Below, one piece after another: positions 35,801 to 47,583 of a stretch of DNA of 64,000 nucleotides. Under the pieces are notes generated by a model, which ran no database searches, was not told where the DNA came from, and worked only from the letters and a program-made list of their open reading frames with translations. Position numbers and translations under genes: made by a program. The stretch is from positions 37,019,005 through 37,083,004 of the forward strand of contig CM057224.1 in assembly GCA_029891385.1 (NCBI GenBank), in the 5' to 3' direction. How positions within the stretch are numbered: the first letter of the stretch is position 1; each line of letters opens with the position of its first letter. This stretch comes from Erythroxylum novogranatense. Its lineage: Eukaryota; Streptophyta; Magnoliopsida; Malpighiales; Erythroxylaceae.

Positions 35801-38800
35801 ATGGCTACTCCATCCACAAACCTGTCTATGCGATCTATCTTAGAGAAAGAAAAACTTAGTGGAACAAATTTCCTAGATTGGTATAGGAACTTAAGAATTG
35901 TTCTCAAGCAAGAAAGAAAGCTTTATGTCTTAGAAGAACCCATCCTCGAAGAACCACCAAGAACGCACCTAAGGCTCAAAAGGATGCTTACGAAGCATAT
36001 CAATGACTCCACGGATGTGTCATGCCTTATGTTAGGCGCCATGATCTCGACCTTCGAAGGATTTAGAGGAAATGGAAGTTATGACATGCTTGCTCAATTG
36101 AAAGCTATGTTTCAAGAGCAAGCACGCCAAGAGAGGTTTAGAACCACTAAGGCATTGAATTCATGCAAGATGACTCTGCACACCGTGAGTGCTCATGTTC
36201 TTAAGATGAAGAGTTACATTCATCATCTTGAGAAATTAGGTGCACCTGTTAGTCAAGAATTGGCAACGGATCTTATTCTATCATCCTTGACTGATGAATA
36301 TGATCAGTTCATTCTTAACTACAACATGCATAACATGGAGAAGTCCATTGATGAATTGCATGGGATGCTGAAAACTGTTGAAGAGAACTTAAAGAGAAAG
36401 GTAAAGACCACCAATGAAGTTCTTATGGTTCAAAAGGGAAAAGGTTTCAAGAAGAAGGGCACAACGAAGGGCAAAGGTAAAGTACCTAAGTCCAAGCCCA
36501 AGCTCAAAGCTAAGACTAAGGCACCCAAGGAGGGAGTTTGCTTCCATTGCAATGAACCTGGTCATTGGAAAGGAACTGCAAACTCTATTTGGAAGAGCTG
36601 AAAGAGAAGAAGAATAGTGCGACTATTTTTTCAGGTATGTTTGTTATAGAAATCAATTTTACTCCTTCATCTTGGGTATTAGATACTGGAGCTGCAACTC
36701 ACATTTGTACTAATGTGCAGGGTTTAAGAAGGACTAGAAGATTGATGGCTGGTGAGATCAACCTGCGTGTGGGAAATTGAGCAAGAGTTGCTGCTTTATC
36801 CGTGGGGACTTATGATCTTATTTTACCTACTGGACTCATTTTGGAACTTAAGAATTGTTATTATGTACCTACTATGAGTAGGAACATTATTTCTTTTACT
36901 TGTTTAGAGAATGATGGATTTAAATTTTCTATTGAGAATAGAAGTATTTCCATTTATAAGAATGACGTTTTATATGGTATTGCACGTCAATTAAATGGCA
37001 TCTATACTCTAGACACCGAGTCTCTAACAAATGAGCCCATCTATAACATAAATACCAAGAAGTTTAAATCTAACGATTTGAACCCAACTTATCTTTGGCA
37101 TTGTCGCTTAGGCCATGTAAATGAAAAACGCATTTCAAAACTCCATCAAGATGGATTCATTGATTCTTTTGAATCTTTTGACATGTGTGATTCTTGTTTC
37201 TTGGGTAAGATGACAAAGGCCCCTTCACAGTAAAGGGAAAGGGCCAATGAGCTATCGGGCCTTATACATATCGATGTATCGCGGTCCTTTTAGCATATCA
37301 ATGAGAGGAGGTTATTGTATTTCATTACTTTTACAAATGACTTGATGAGATATGGGTATGTCTATTTAATGAAGTACAAATCTGAATCTTTTGAAAAGTT
37401 CAAAGAGTATAAAATGAAGTACAAAATCACTTGGCAAGAATATTAAAATCCTTCGATCGATCGAGGAGGTGAATATTTAAACCAAGAGTTTGATGATTAT
37501 CTTAAGGATTGTGGAATCGTTTCACAATTGACTCCTCCAGAACTCCTCAATGGAATGGTGTTTCAAAGGAGAAATCGAACTCTATTAGATATGGTTCGAT
37601 CAATGATGAGTCAAACCGATCTTCCAAAATACTACGGGGCTATGCTTTAGAAACCGCAGATTCATATTGAACCGTATTCCTTCAAAGGTCAGAAAAGACA
37701 CCTTATGAGATATGGACTGGAAGCGTCCCAATTTATCTTTTCTAAAGATTTGGGGTTGTGAGGCTTATGTGAAGCGTCCATTGTCGATAAGTTGGCACCC
37801 AAATCTGAAAAGTGTTATTTTGTGGGATATCCTAAGGAAACTAAAGGATATTACTTTTACATCCCATCAGAGAACAAAGTGTTTGTTGCTCGAAATGGTT
37901 TCTTCTTAGAGAAGGAATTTGTTTCCAAAGAAAACAGTGGGAGTAAAGTACAACTTGAAGAAATTCAAGTTTCACAAAATGACATTGAGCCTGAAAAGGA
38001 GATTGAAGTGAGCTCACAAGCTGTTGATGAGCAACCTTCAACAACACAAGGCCTTCGTAGATCTGATAGGATTTGTCATGAGCCCGAGAGATATGGATTT
38101 CTCGTTACTGATGATGATAAAGTGATGCTCATCGATCATAATGAGCCCACAACCTATCAAGAAGCTATGGAAAGTCCATAATCTACTAAATGGTTAGAGG
38201 CCATGAAAACAGAGATGCAATCCATGTATGACAATCAAGTTTGGACTTTGATTGATCCGTCTGATGGCTTGAAGACCATTGGATGCAAATGGGTTTTCAA
38301 AAAGAAACTCGACATGGATGGAAATGTGCACACTTATAAAGCAAGACTTGTTGCTAAAGGTTATCGACAAGTTCATGGAATTGATTATGATGAGACATTT
38401 TCTCCAGTGGTCATGATCAAATCCATTAGAATTCTTATTGCCATAGCTGCATACTACGATTATGAGATATGGCAAATGGATGTCAAAACGGCTTTCCTTA
38501 ATGGAAACTTACTTGAGGATGTATATATGATACAACCTAAGGGTTTTGTCCATCCTAAGAATTCGGGAAAGGTGTGCAAGCTTCAAAGATCCATTTATGG
38601 ATTGAAGCAAGAATCAAGAAGCTAGAATCTTCGTTTTGATGAAGTTGTCAAAGAGTTTGGATTCATTAAGAATGAAGATGAACCTTGTGTTTACAAAAAG
38701 GTTAGTGGGAGTGCTGTTATCTTTTTAGCTTTATATGTTGATGACATATTGCTCATTGGAAACGATATTCCGACCTTACAGAGTGTCAAGATTTGGTTAA

Positions 38801-39700
38801 GGAAACGTTTCTCAATGAAAGACTTAGGTGAGGCTGCCTATGTTTTAGGCATTAAGATCTATAGAGATAGATCAAGAAAGCTTATAGGTCTAAGTCAGAG
38901 TACATACATAGATAAGGTACTGAAAAGGTTCAGTATGCAAGATTCCAAGAGAGGATTCTTACCTATGTCACATGGAATCAAGCTTTCTAAGAAGGATTGT
39001 CCTACTTCAGATAAGGAGCTTGAGCGCATGAGTAAGATTCCATATGCATCTGCAATTGGATCTATCATGTATGCCATGTTATGTACTCGACCAGATGTCT
39101 CATATGCTTTGAGCATAACAAGTAGATATCAATCTAATTATGGTGAGAGTCACTGGATAGCAGTTAAGAACATCCTTAAGTACTTGAGAAGAACTAAGGA
39201 TATGTTCCTAGTCTATGGAGGACTTGAAGGAGAGCTAGTTGTAAATGGTTACACTGATGCTGGTTTCGATCGACATAGATGATTTCGATCGCAATCGTGT
39301 TTTGTGTTCTGTTTGAATGGAGGTGCGATGAGTTTGGAAAAGTTCAAAGCAAGACAACATTGTCGATTCTACAACCGAAGTCGAGTACATTCTTGCCTCG
39401 GATCTTTGCTAAGGAAGTCAGTATGGATTAGGAAGTTCATCACGAGCTTGGAATTGTTCCTAGCATTGCAAGTCCTATAGACCTTTATTGTGATAATAAT
39501 GGGGCTATAGCAGAGCTAAGGAACCAAATTCGCATCATAGATCCAAACACATACTCGACGTTTTCATTTGATTAGAGATCATTAGAAAAGGAGACGTGAA
39601 GATATGTAGAGTGGGCACGAGATGACAACATTGCTGATCCACTTACTAAGCCTCTTCCATGACCTAAACATGAGAGTCATCACGAGGTCTATGGGTATTA
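35801..39700 (+). pseudogene. Ty1/copia gag-pol of element B, frameshifted
   Basis: Gag starts at 35801 (MATPSTNLSMRSILEKEKLS) and stays open to the zinc knuckle (CFHCNEPGHWK near 36537-36570), where it leaves the frame. The protease motif WVLDTGAATHICTN, the integrase zinc region (YLWHCRLGHVNEKRISKLHQ) and KKCYFVGY-type linker motifs (SEKCYFVGYPKETKGYYFY) follow in shifting frames. Reverse transcriptase runs about 38200-39000 with the catalytic YVDD at about 38735-38746. RNase H starts at VVNGYTDAGF near 39239. The integrase core (37230-37700) and RNase H (39270-39660) are full of one- or two-base indels, while gag and RT are largely clean. There is also a stop after ATHICTN (GGAAATTGA, 36778) and one after NGLKQ-type sequence near 38623. 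It is non-autonomous as it stands, unless some of the indels are assembly errors. Confidence 0.92.
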
Positions 39701-39735
39701 GATATCCGTGATTGGGCCTAGTGCAAGTGGGAGAT

Positions 39736-41139
39736 TGTTAGTAGTGTGCCCTAGGCCAATGAACATTTGTGATTCATGTATTAACATTATGATTTGTTAA
39801 TAATATATTATGAGGTATTCCGTTTCATATATGCATGTATTTCATTTATGTAATGTGATTTACATTCCATGAATGGTATTAAACTTATGTCATCAAGTAT
39901 GTGACTTGATAGTAAAACCATAAGTGTTATAATACTATTCTAGACTATCCCTAGTCGATCATTATTGTTGGAACAATAATGAATTAAGGCTAGTATGTGT
40001 TCTGATTGATGATCACGTTTTACTGATCATGGATATGAGATATCAAATCAGAAACATAAATATATGTTAGAGAACATATATTGGATCGACCCAAAAGAGA
40101 ATACTACATGGTTTCATGTCATTAGTGATTCTCAATATGGTTTGACTTTAGTCCTTTGACTGAAGTCATCATAGTTCCTACATGAGGAATTCGGTGTTTT
40201 GATATTAGACTAAGTTATTTTTAACCGAATAACAAACATCTTATGTTGGACATCAAATGAATCATGCGGAGGGATGTGAATGACGATATGGAATTTGTAC
40301 CTCTCTTAAGTGAGAGAGATATCATTTGGGCCTCTTGACAAGTGTGGTGAAGAAATGCATGGCGTGCTCAAATGAATTGATGAAGAGTCATTAATGTCAT
40401 TTGTTATAATCACCAACTTGGGGATCAAGAAACTATGATTAATCAAAGGTTGACATGTACCATGCCTTATGATTAATCTTGATATCGTGTTACAAAAGGA
40501 TGAGCTTATAACCATAATTCTGAGTTAAATCGGATTATCGATCCTCATTTGATTTGGGTAGTCATAATGTCTTGCTAGAGGCGCTTATGACTTATGGGCC
40601 TTGAAGTGTAATCAAGCCCATTGCCAACATCAAATGAGCCTACAAAGAGTGATGTGATCTGGGCTTATTCTCTTGGGCCTAATTTATTAGGTATTGAATA
40701 AATATATTTAGATATATTTATTGGGCTAGATTGAATTAAGTTGTCGGGCTTTTATTATATATGATATAATGGGCGAAACTTAATAGAACTGAATGAGATT
40801 AGGGTTTCTCTATAAATAGAGAAGCTTAGGTCTCATTAGGTTAACAACACAATTGTCAGGAAACCCTAGCCGCCATCCAAGAAAAAGATCGTGGGACGTT
40901 CAGAAAGGTTTTCAGAACGTGCTAGCACACTACAGCCGCAGCCCGGATCGTGCATGCTCGTATGGATACCGGTAGAGGGCATTAGCGATTTGCAGTGTCT
41001 TGGAATCCGAAAAGGAATCAACCTATCCACGAAAATAAGGTATTTTCGCTAATCCTTCGTGTTTTCGATTATACGTAATGTTCTTGTATGGTCTTTTCCA
41101 CAGCGTATTGTGAATACTCGGACCGTACGCGATCCAACA
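39736..41139 (+). repeat. 3' LTR of copia element B
   Basis: 1,404 bp, colinear with the 5' LTR. Compared with it there are a dozen or so one- or two-base deletions, plus one of about 12 bp near 40641 (GGGTCGCACAC missing). Otherwise the two are very similar. Confidence 0.93.
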
Positions 41140-41144
41140 ATATC

Positions 41145-42480
41145 TTGGGTTTCCAAACTATATATCATACTGGGGGTTTATTATGCCTCAAATCATCCAT
41201 AATTATAGGTGAACTTCTTATGTTAATAGTCATTGATTAATCAATACAAGTTCACATACAAAACCTAGGCTCTCCTTCCATTCACACAAATTCTTCTCTA
41301 TTCAAGCAGAACATAAAAATCAAACAAAAGTTTGATGACTTACTAGGACAGACAAACAATTGAAGATGGCGGATGATGAACGATGAAAGTTAGTGAACTA
41401 ATTGTGAAATTGACTCTGGTTCGAATCAATTAATCCATTAGAAGAATATAAAGAACCTTAAACTAAAAGGTGTTTCACATAAATTAAAATTAAATGTTCG
41501 TCTAGGTTGATCACACAATTACCGATGCTTGAATAAGACTTGGAAAGTTAAGGTAACAAAGAAAATTTATGACATCCAGTTCTTATATGGTATGTATACA
41601 ATTGAGATAAGAAAAATTTTCTTTTAGCATAATATATAGAGTAATATATGAAAGTAGCATATATTACATAATAATTGAACTTGCACAATTTAACTCATCC
41701 TTGTTGAATACCTTATGTTTAAGTTTTTATAGATAAAAGCTTAAGTAATGCTCCAACTCCCTATATTGAAAATCTTTTTATGAAATGAGTTACATAAAGG
41801 TATTTAGAGAATTAATGGACATGAATACAAATTGTTTGTAGGTAGTTAACGTCTTAAATCACTAAGTTCACTAGTAAATAAAAGAAATATGTTAAAAGTG
41901 AAGCTAAGACACCTCACCCACTAATATTGCAAAGTCTAAGAACACATTTTAAAGCAACGATTCCCATAACTTCAAAATTATCAGATTTAGTACTAACAAA
42001 CCAAATAATTAAAAAACATTCTCCAAAAGACCAAATAATTCAAAAAACCAAATAACAGTTAACCAAGTCTCACCAATATCTAGCAGAATCGTCCAAAACA
42101 TCCCTAAGAGACATTTCATCGAACACTTCATATGCAAACTGAATTCATCCCTAAGTAATAATAAAACTACTATATTTTGTCATTATTCACCAACATAAAC
42201 ACGTTGAAACAAAAAAAAAAAGAATCGATCACGGTAAAAAAAACACAAAATACTCAAACCGCTTCAACAAAACTGACAACCATATGAGCATTTACCAACA
42301 ACAATGAAAGCAAAAAAAAAAATGGAGATCAAATCATGGATGACTAACCTCAATGGGCGATTGACTAGACCCGATGGATGGTGAAAGAATATCTGAAGAA
42401 GACGAGCGATGGTGATTAAGGAAGAAAACCTAGGAAATAACGAAGAATATGAAATAAGCAAGGGAGGGGTGGGGCTTCGG
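41145..42480. other. Intergenic, right flank of copia B
   Basis: AT-rich sequence without a gene call. Short poly-A runs occur at 42211-42225 and 42311-42321. It is the continuation of the DNA left of 32586. Confidence 0.5.
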
Positions 42481-42489
42481 TTGCAAGGA

Positions 42490-43460
42490 TTAAGTTCTAA
42501 CGAAAACGACGTCTTTTATTGTTAAAACAAACATCATTTTTTACTAATTTTAAACATTGAAATTGAATATAACAACGACATCATTTGTTGTTCAAAATTG
42601 GTGACTATTTAACAAAATTTCACCGAAGGTTTACCAATTGGTGACGATTTATGGTTATTGTCACCAATATAGACACCCTTTAGCGATTATCTCTTGTAAT
42701 CGTCACTAAATGGATATATCTTTTCATATTTATGATAATTTTTATATAGCAAAATTTTCGTAATATATCACTTATATAAAATATTATATAATTTATATAT
42801 AGTAAATATGGTTTTGTGACAAAAATAAAATTATCGATCATATATTTTAAAAGAGATTAATAAAAGTATAAATAAATGTAATATAAATTAATTTTGTGTT
42901 TTAGTTTAATAAATTGGAAGAAATGACATTGTTATTAATTAAATTACAATCATTGTTCATAATATTAAATTTTATTTCTAAGAATATGTTATTAATATAT
43001 AATATCACTTCCATTTTTTACTATATTGCAATTATTTTTAATTATATTGCAATAAATATAGTTATACGTGGTAATTAATATATTGTTATATGAATGTATA
43101 AATAATAATTGTAACTAGTATAATGATTTATGAATGCATTGATAATAGATAAATTTTCTTATATCTTACTTATGTAATATTAATATTAGTCTATTTAATC
43201 ATAATTATGTGTTTATTATATATAAATTTGGTATTGTTATAAAAATTTCTATATTTTATATAATTTCATTACCAAAGGCCAAGTTAAGTGGTAATGGGCT
43301 GCCATTTGACGACGATTATCTAAATCGTCGCCTAATGGTATATTTCTTTCGGATTAATCGAAAACGACATTGTTTTGCTTAACAACAAACATCATCGTTT
43401 TGCTTAATAACAAACTGACGTTGTTTTGTTTAACAATAAAAAAGTTGTTTTCTACTAGGT
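42490..43460. mobile_element. CACTA-like debris with subterminal-type repeats
   Basis: Short dyads such as GGTGACGATTTATGG with TTGTCACC (42640-42695), AGCGATTATC with AATCGTCACTAAATGG (42673-42715) and GACGATTATCTAAATCGTCG (43302-43330) recall the subterminal arrays of plant CACTA elements. AAACGACGT-like segments occur at both sides (42500 and 43370-43430). No intact ends or target duplication were found. Confidence 0.35.
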
Positions 43461-43485
43461 TATTAACCCAAAAATGAAGCTCTCT

Positions 43486-43613
43486 TCATTTTCATGTTAA
43501 CCGTCATGTTTTCGAAGAAACTTCGTCTCCTCTATGGTTATCTCCTTCATTTTCATGTTAGCCATCATGTTTTCGAAGAAGCGTCGTCTCCTCTATGGTT
43601 GTTATCTCCTATA
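43486..43613. repeat. Two-copy tandem repeat of about 62 bp
   Basis: The unit runs TTCATTTTCATGTTA, then GTTTTCGAAGAA, then CGTCTCCTCTATGGTT. It is present at about 43486-43549 and again at 43548-43613 with a few substitutions. It falls in a short open frame of no recognisable family. Confidence 0.75.
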
Positions 43614-44590
43614 TTATGGTCATCACCGTTGAACAAGCATCGTATCATGTGTTGGTACTATTCTTCTTCTCTATTTTCCAGAACCCTCCTTTTGTTGTGC
43701 TTTGTTTTTCTACTAAATTTTGGAGTTTATATGGGTTTTATATTCTTCTTATCCTCTATGTTTTTTTTTGTGTTTGCGTTTGGAAGATAGTTAATTGTAT
43801 TTTTCTATTGGTTGTATATAGGTTGAAACTTTTTTTTCCCAACCTTCGATGCTTCTTTAAGGAAAGCCCGCAATAGTTTGATGAAAAGATTGTGAGAGTA
43901 TTTAACTTTTGGAAGGTATGTTTATGCACTTCATTCTTTTTTCAACATTTAGTCGGTCCTCTTCTCCTATCTTCCTTCTCTTTCTTTCTCTCTCTCTCTC
44001 TCAACATTCTGCAGGTTTGCTTCTTCTTCTCTTATCTTTTCCATAAGTTTGTTATTATGTATGAAACTTAAGCTTTTGTATTACGTGTTCAATATACAAG
44101 AGATTTTCCTGAGTATTTGTCGATCGGATCACATGTATCTTCAATAAGAGAATTAGTTCAATTCAAACGTTAGACTTGAGCTATGTTGTTTTTATCATAA
44201 TAAATAACAAATTGCTGAAGAAAAGGTTGTTTTTAGCATCGTTAAAAAGGAACTACTTTTTTTTTTGTTGCTAAGATTTGTATGGTAAAGTTCTATTCAA
44301 TTTTGGATCAATTCTTTCCACCCTAGGAATTTATGGGATTTGATTACTAAAAGAATTTAATTAAACATAATGAATTTTATGTTAAATTGACTTTTCAAAA
44401 TAAAACTGCTAACAATAATTCATCGTGAAATGTCAACGTGGTAACTAGTTTTTTATGGCAGAAATGAGCGCCACTAGGAGAAATGTGACAAAATTCTCTC
44501 TGATGAAGAATAAATAGATGAACAATAAATCTCCTCATCAAAGTTTAATCACCATTTGCCTTTAATAGTTGATCTTCTTCTTCAAGGTTC

Positions 44591-46026
44591 TTACACTACA
44601 AGAAAAATAGAGTTTAACGACGAAATTTACCGATAAAATTTGTACATATTCTGTCGGTAAGCTTATTTAGCGACAGAATTTATTCACGAAAAAAGGCGTC
44701 GGAGATATGACCGTTACTAAATTTAACGACGGAAATTTTCTGTTGGTAAATTTACCGACGGTAAAAATTTTCGTCGGTAAAATTACCGACGGTTATTTTG
44801 TTCAGTCGATAAATTCTTTTGTCAGAAAATTAGAAACAGAATTTGTAATTCCGTCTGTAATTAGCGACGGAATTTTTTCCGTCGGTAAAATCTAATATAT
44901 TTACCAATGGAATTTTTTTTCGTCGGTAAATTTGCTGAAAATTATTTTTTAAAATTTACCTGCAAATTGTTTAGTTTCTCTAGAAACCACCATAGAGAGA
45001 ACTTCATTATTTCAAGTAAAAAAATTAAAATATTAAAATTCATACTAAAACAGAACTGAAAATAAAGAACTAAAATTATTTTTTCAAATAACAAACATTT
45101 CATCAAACACCTTACATGCATCAGAAATTTATTTTAACATTACAACTAAAATCACGTCTTATCCCTTCTATCACTAATATTTATACCTTAAAGTTGTTTT
45201 CCAATAATAAAATACACAAATAAACGAAAGTAATAAATACCTAAATTAACTTTCATCTAATATATGAAAAAACACATGACAGTAGTTGCAAAAATACCTC
45301 TACCGAAGGGCACAATGACAATATCCAAAGAAAACAACATTGTCGAGTAGAAAAGGAGTCCACAACAGAGAAATTGGCTCCAAGAAAATCGAAGAGAAGA
45401 TGTAGGAAGAAGGAAGAAGAAGAAAGGAAAAAGAAGATAGAAGAGGGAGGGAGATGTCGGGTGTGTTTATATTTAAAAAGAATTTACCGACGGAATTACC
45501 GACGGAAATTTTCGTTGGTAAATTCAAAAAAAATTTATACCGCCAATAATTCCCGCCTTTTTACCGACGGAAAAAGAATTTCCGTCCCTAAATTCATTTA
45601 CCAACGGAATTTTCCGTAGGTAAATTCAAAATTTTTTATTCCGCCAAAAATTCCCTCCATTTTTGGCGACGGAATATATACCGTCGCTAATTTTACCGCG
45701 ATGAATTCCCTCCAAATTTAGTGATGAGTATTAGTACCGTTGCTAAATTACTCAATTTTAGCGACGGAAATATGCTTTCCGTCGCTAATTTCCAACGGTA
45801 TATTTTCCGTCGAAAATTTATTACCGACGGCTATACTGTTCTGTCGCTAATGTCCGTTGCAAATTTTTCTGGGACAAATTTCCTCCAAATTTAGCGACGA
45901 ATATTAGTACCGTCGCTAAATCACTCAATTTTAGCGACGGAAAGCATATATCCGTCGCTAATTGCCGACGAAAATTGTTTCGTTGCTAAGTTTCCGTCGC
46001 TAATCTACATTTTTCTTGTAGTGTTA
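44591..46026. mobile_element. Non-autonomous CACTA (En/Spm) element with TTA target duplication
   Basis: The element proper is 44594-46023 (1,430 bp). It starts CACTACAAGAAAAATAG and ends TTTTTCTTGTAGTG, a perfect CACTA-type terminal inverted repeat of at least 13 bp, flanked by TTA on both sides. Both subterminal regions are packed with inverted and direct copies of TTTACCGACGGAA, GCGACGGAA and TTCCGTCGGTAAA, the expected transposase-binding arrays. The centre (about 44950-45470) has no transposase domain, so it would need an autonomous element to move. Confidence 0.93.
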
Positions 46027-46335
46027 GTATCATTTGAATTACCTCTCTTCCTTAATTATCTGTATCTCATTTTGAATTAGGAAGTTATCAGATGAACGTT
46101 TGATTGTATATCCTATGTGTAGTGTAAAGCTTCCTCAAATCTTCAAGAGAATATAGATAAAAATGGAGGCGCTGGCAATGTCTTGATGATCGGTACAAGA
46201 TTAGGGTAATCAGTTGTTTTGGAACAGTCATTGATTCCAATTACTATTTGTTCAATCATATATGCATGTGTTTGAATTTGGGTTCGTTATACTGTTTGAC
46301 TTAATTAGTTATTTAAATTTTATACTAATTTTTTC

Positions 46336-46596
46336 TTAGGTGAAACGCATTGTATAGGTGGTTCATCTAATTTAGTGATCCATATTGCATCTGGAGACTT
46401 GTTCACTATATCTTCTGCTAGTTTAGTTAAAGCCAAGAAGTTGTTGGAAGAGGATGTCAATAACTTAACACCTAAGGGAAGATCTTTGACTGTTTCAATT
46501 GATGTCTTCAAACGCGTAAAGACTCTTTATGGGAATCCAGAAGTAGGGAACTCCTTTACCTATTCTACCGAATCTCATGTCATTTGGAATTCATAA
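46336..46596 (+). pseudogene. Possible CACTA-associated protein C-terminal fragment
   Basis: Preceded by TTTTTTCTTAG, a plausible 3' splice site. The open frame contains NLVIHIASGDLFTIS, then AKKLLEEDVNNLTPKGRSLT, then VSIDVFKRVKTLYG, and ends ESHVIWNS. The spacing resembles the C-terminal domain of plant CACTA-associated proteins, which I remember as ending in a GSxVxWP-like motif. The surrounding DNA is CACTA-like, which fits. The resemblance is weak and the product is otherwise unknown. Confidence 0.3.
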
Positions 46597-47269
46597 AAAT
46601 AATTGTTTCTTTCCTTTTCGATGAAATAAGGGTGAAACTTTATTTATTGTTTTATCTGTAAAAATTGTTAAACTTCTAATTAAAGTTTTGTACTACTTAC
46701 CATATATCATTATATTATATTGCTTACCATATTTCAATATTTATTTGTATTATTACTTTATTGTTAATAAATATTAATGATTAAGAATAGTAGCTAATTT
46801 AAATATATTATATTTTGATCTTATTAATATTAAAATTTTAAGTATGTTTATCTTTTGTATCCAAATAATATTTACTTTTCAAATTTTAAATTACATACCA
46901 TGTTTTTTCAACAATATTTTTAAGACTTTGAAAACATTTTACAATTTTAAATGTTTCATTCTATTTTTCATGAAATATTTGTATGAACAAAGGTGTAGTA
47001 CTATGTACAATAGGCATCATTAAATAATCATTTGTATATAAATTCATAAATTTAAACAAATTTATAGAGTTTGAATGCATTAGCTATTTAAACAAATTTA
47101 TAAAAAGGAAAATGAAAAATATGAAAAAAACAAATAAATGTCAATTATAATTAACCCTAGGATTGTTAAATACATACACTTACCATTAAAAATAATTTTG
47201 TTAATATTATTATTTTAATAATACTATCACACATAAAAATTTATCAAAGGCATAACTAAGATATAAAAT

Positions 47270-47583
47270 GTTTAACATCAACTTTTGGCTACGATTTCTC
47301 AATTCGTCGCCAAAAGTACAACTTTTAGAGATGATTGAGAGAATCGTCGCCAAAGGCTCGACTTCTGGTGAAAATTTTTTTAAGTCTACACAAAATGTCA
47401 CTCCTTTTGTACGATTCACATAAATTGTCACAAAATATATTTCTTTAAAGACAATTAGATAAAACACGCAAAAAGTTAGACTTTTGGTGACGAATTTAGA
47501 AATTGTCGCTAAAAGCTGACTTTTAGCTACGATTTTTAAATCGTCACTAAAAAAGGTAGCTAAAAGTTAGTTTTGTTGTAATG
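47270..47583. mobile_element. Right end of an older CACTA-like element
   Basis: Repeats of the type CGTCGCCAAAAG, TTTTGGTGACGAATT and AAATCGTCACTAAAA are followed by AGTTTTGTTGTAATG. Reversed, this reads CATTACAACAAAACTAAC, close to the common plant CACTACAACAAAA terminus with one change in the CACTA core. The matching left end was not found in the window. Confidence 0.5.

Larger units (their letters stand above)
32586..41144 (+). mobile_element. Ty1/copia element B, full length with both LTRs
   Basis: The element is 32591-41139 (8,549 bp). It has TGTTAG...CCAACA LTRs and a perfect 5-bp target duplication ATATC at 32586-32590 and 41140-41144. The 5' LTR is 32591-34015 and the 3' LTR 39736-41139. 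The primer site TGGTATCAAAGCCA (34017) differs by one base from the complement of initiator tRNA-Met. The purine tract AAGTGGGAG precedes the 3' LTR. It is the same family as the minus-strand element at 12016-23150. The leader between primer site and gag is long (1.8 kb) and unlike that of the sister. Confidence 0.95.

Noticed and set aside
45300..45619. Frames on both strands inside the CACTA element
   Set aside because: They run through subterminal repeats or low-complexity AAGAAG sequence and carry no transposase motif.
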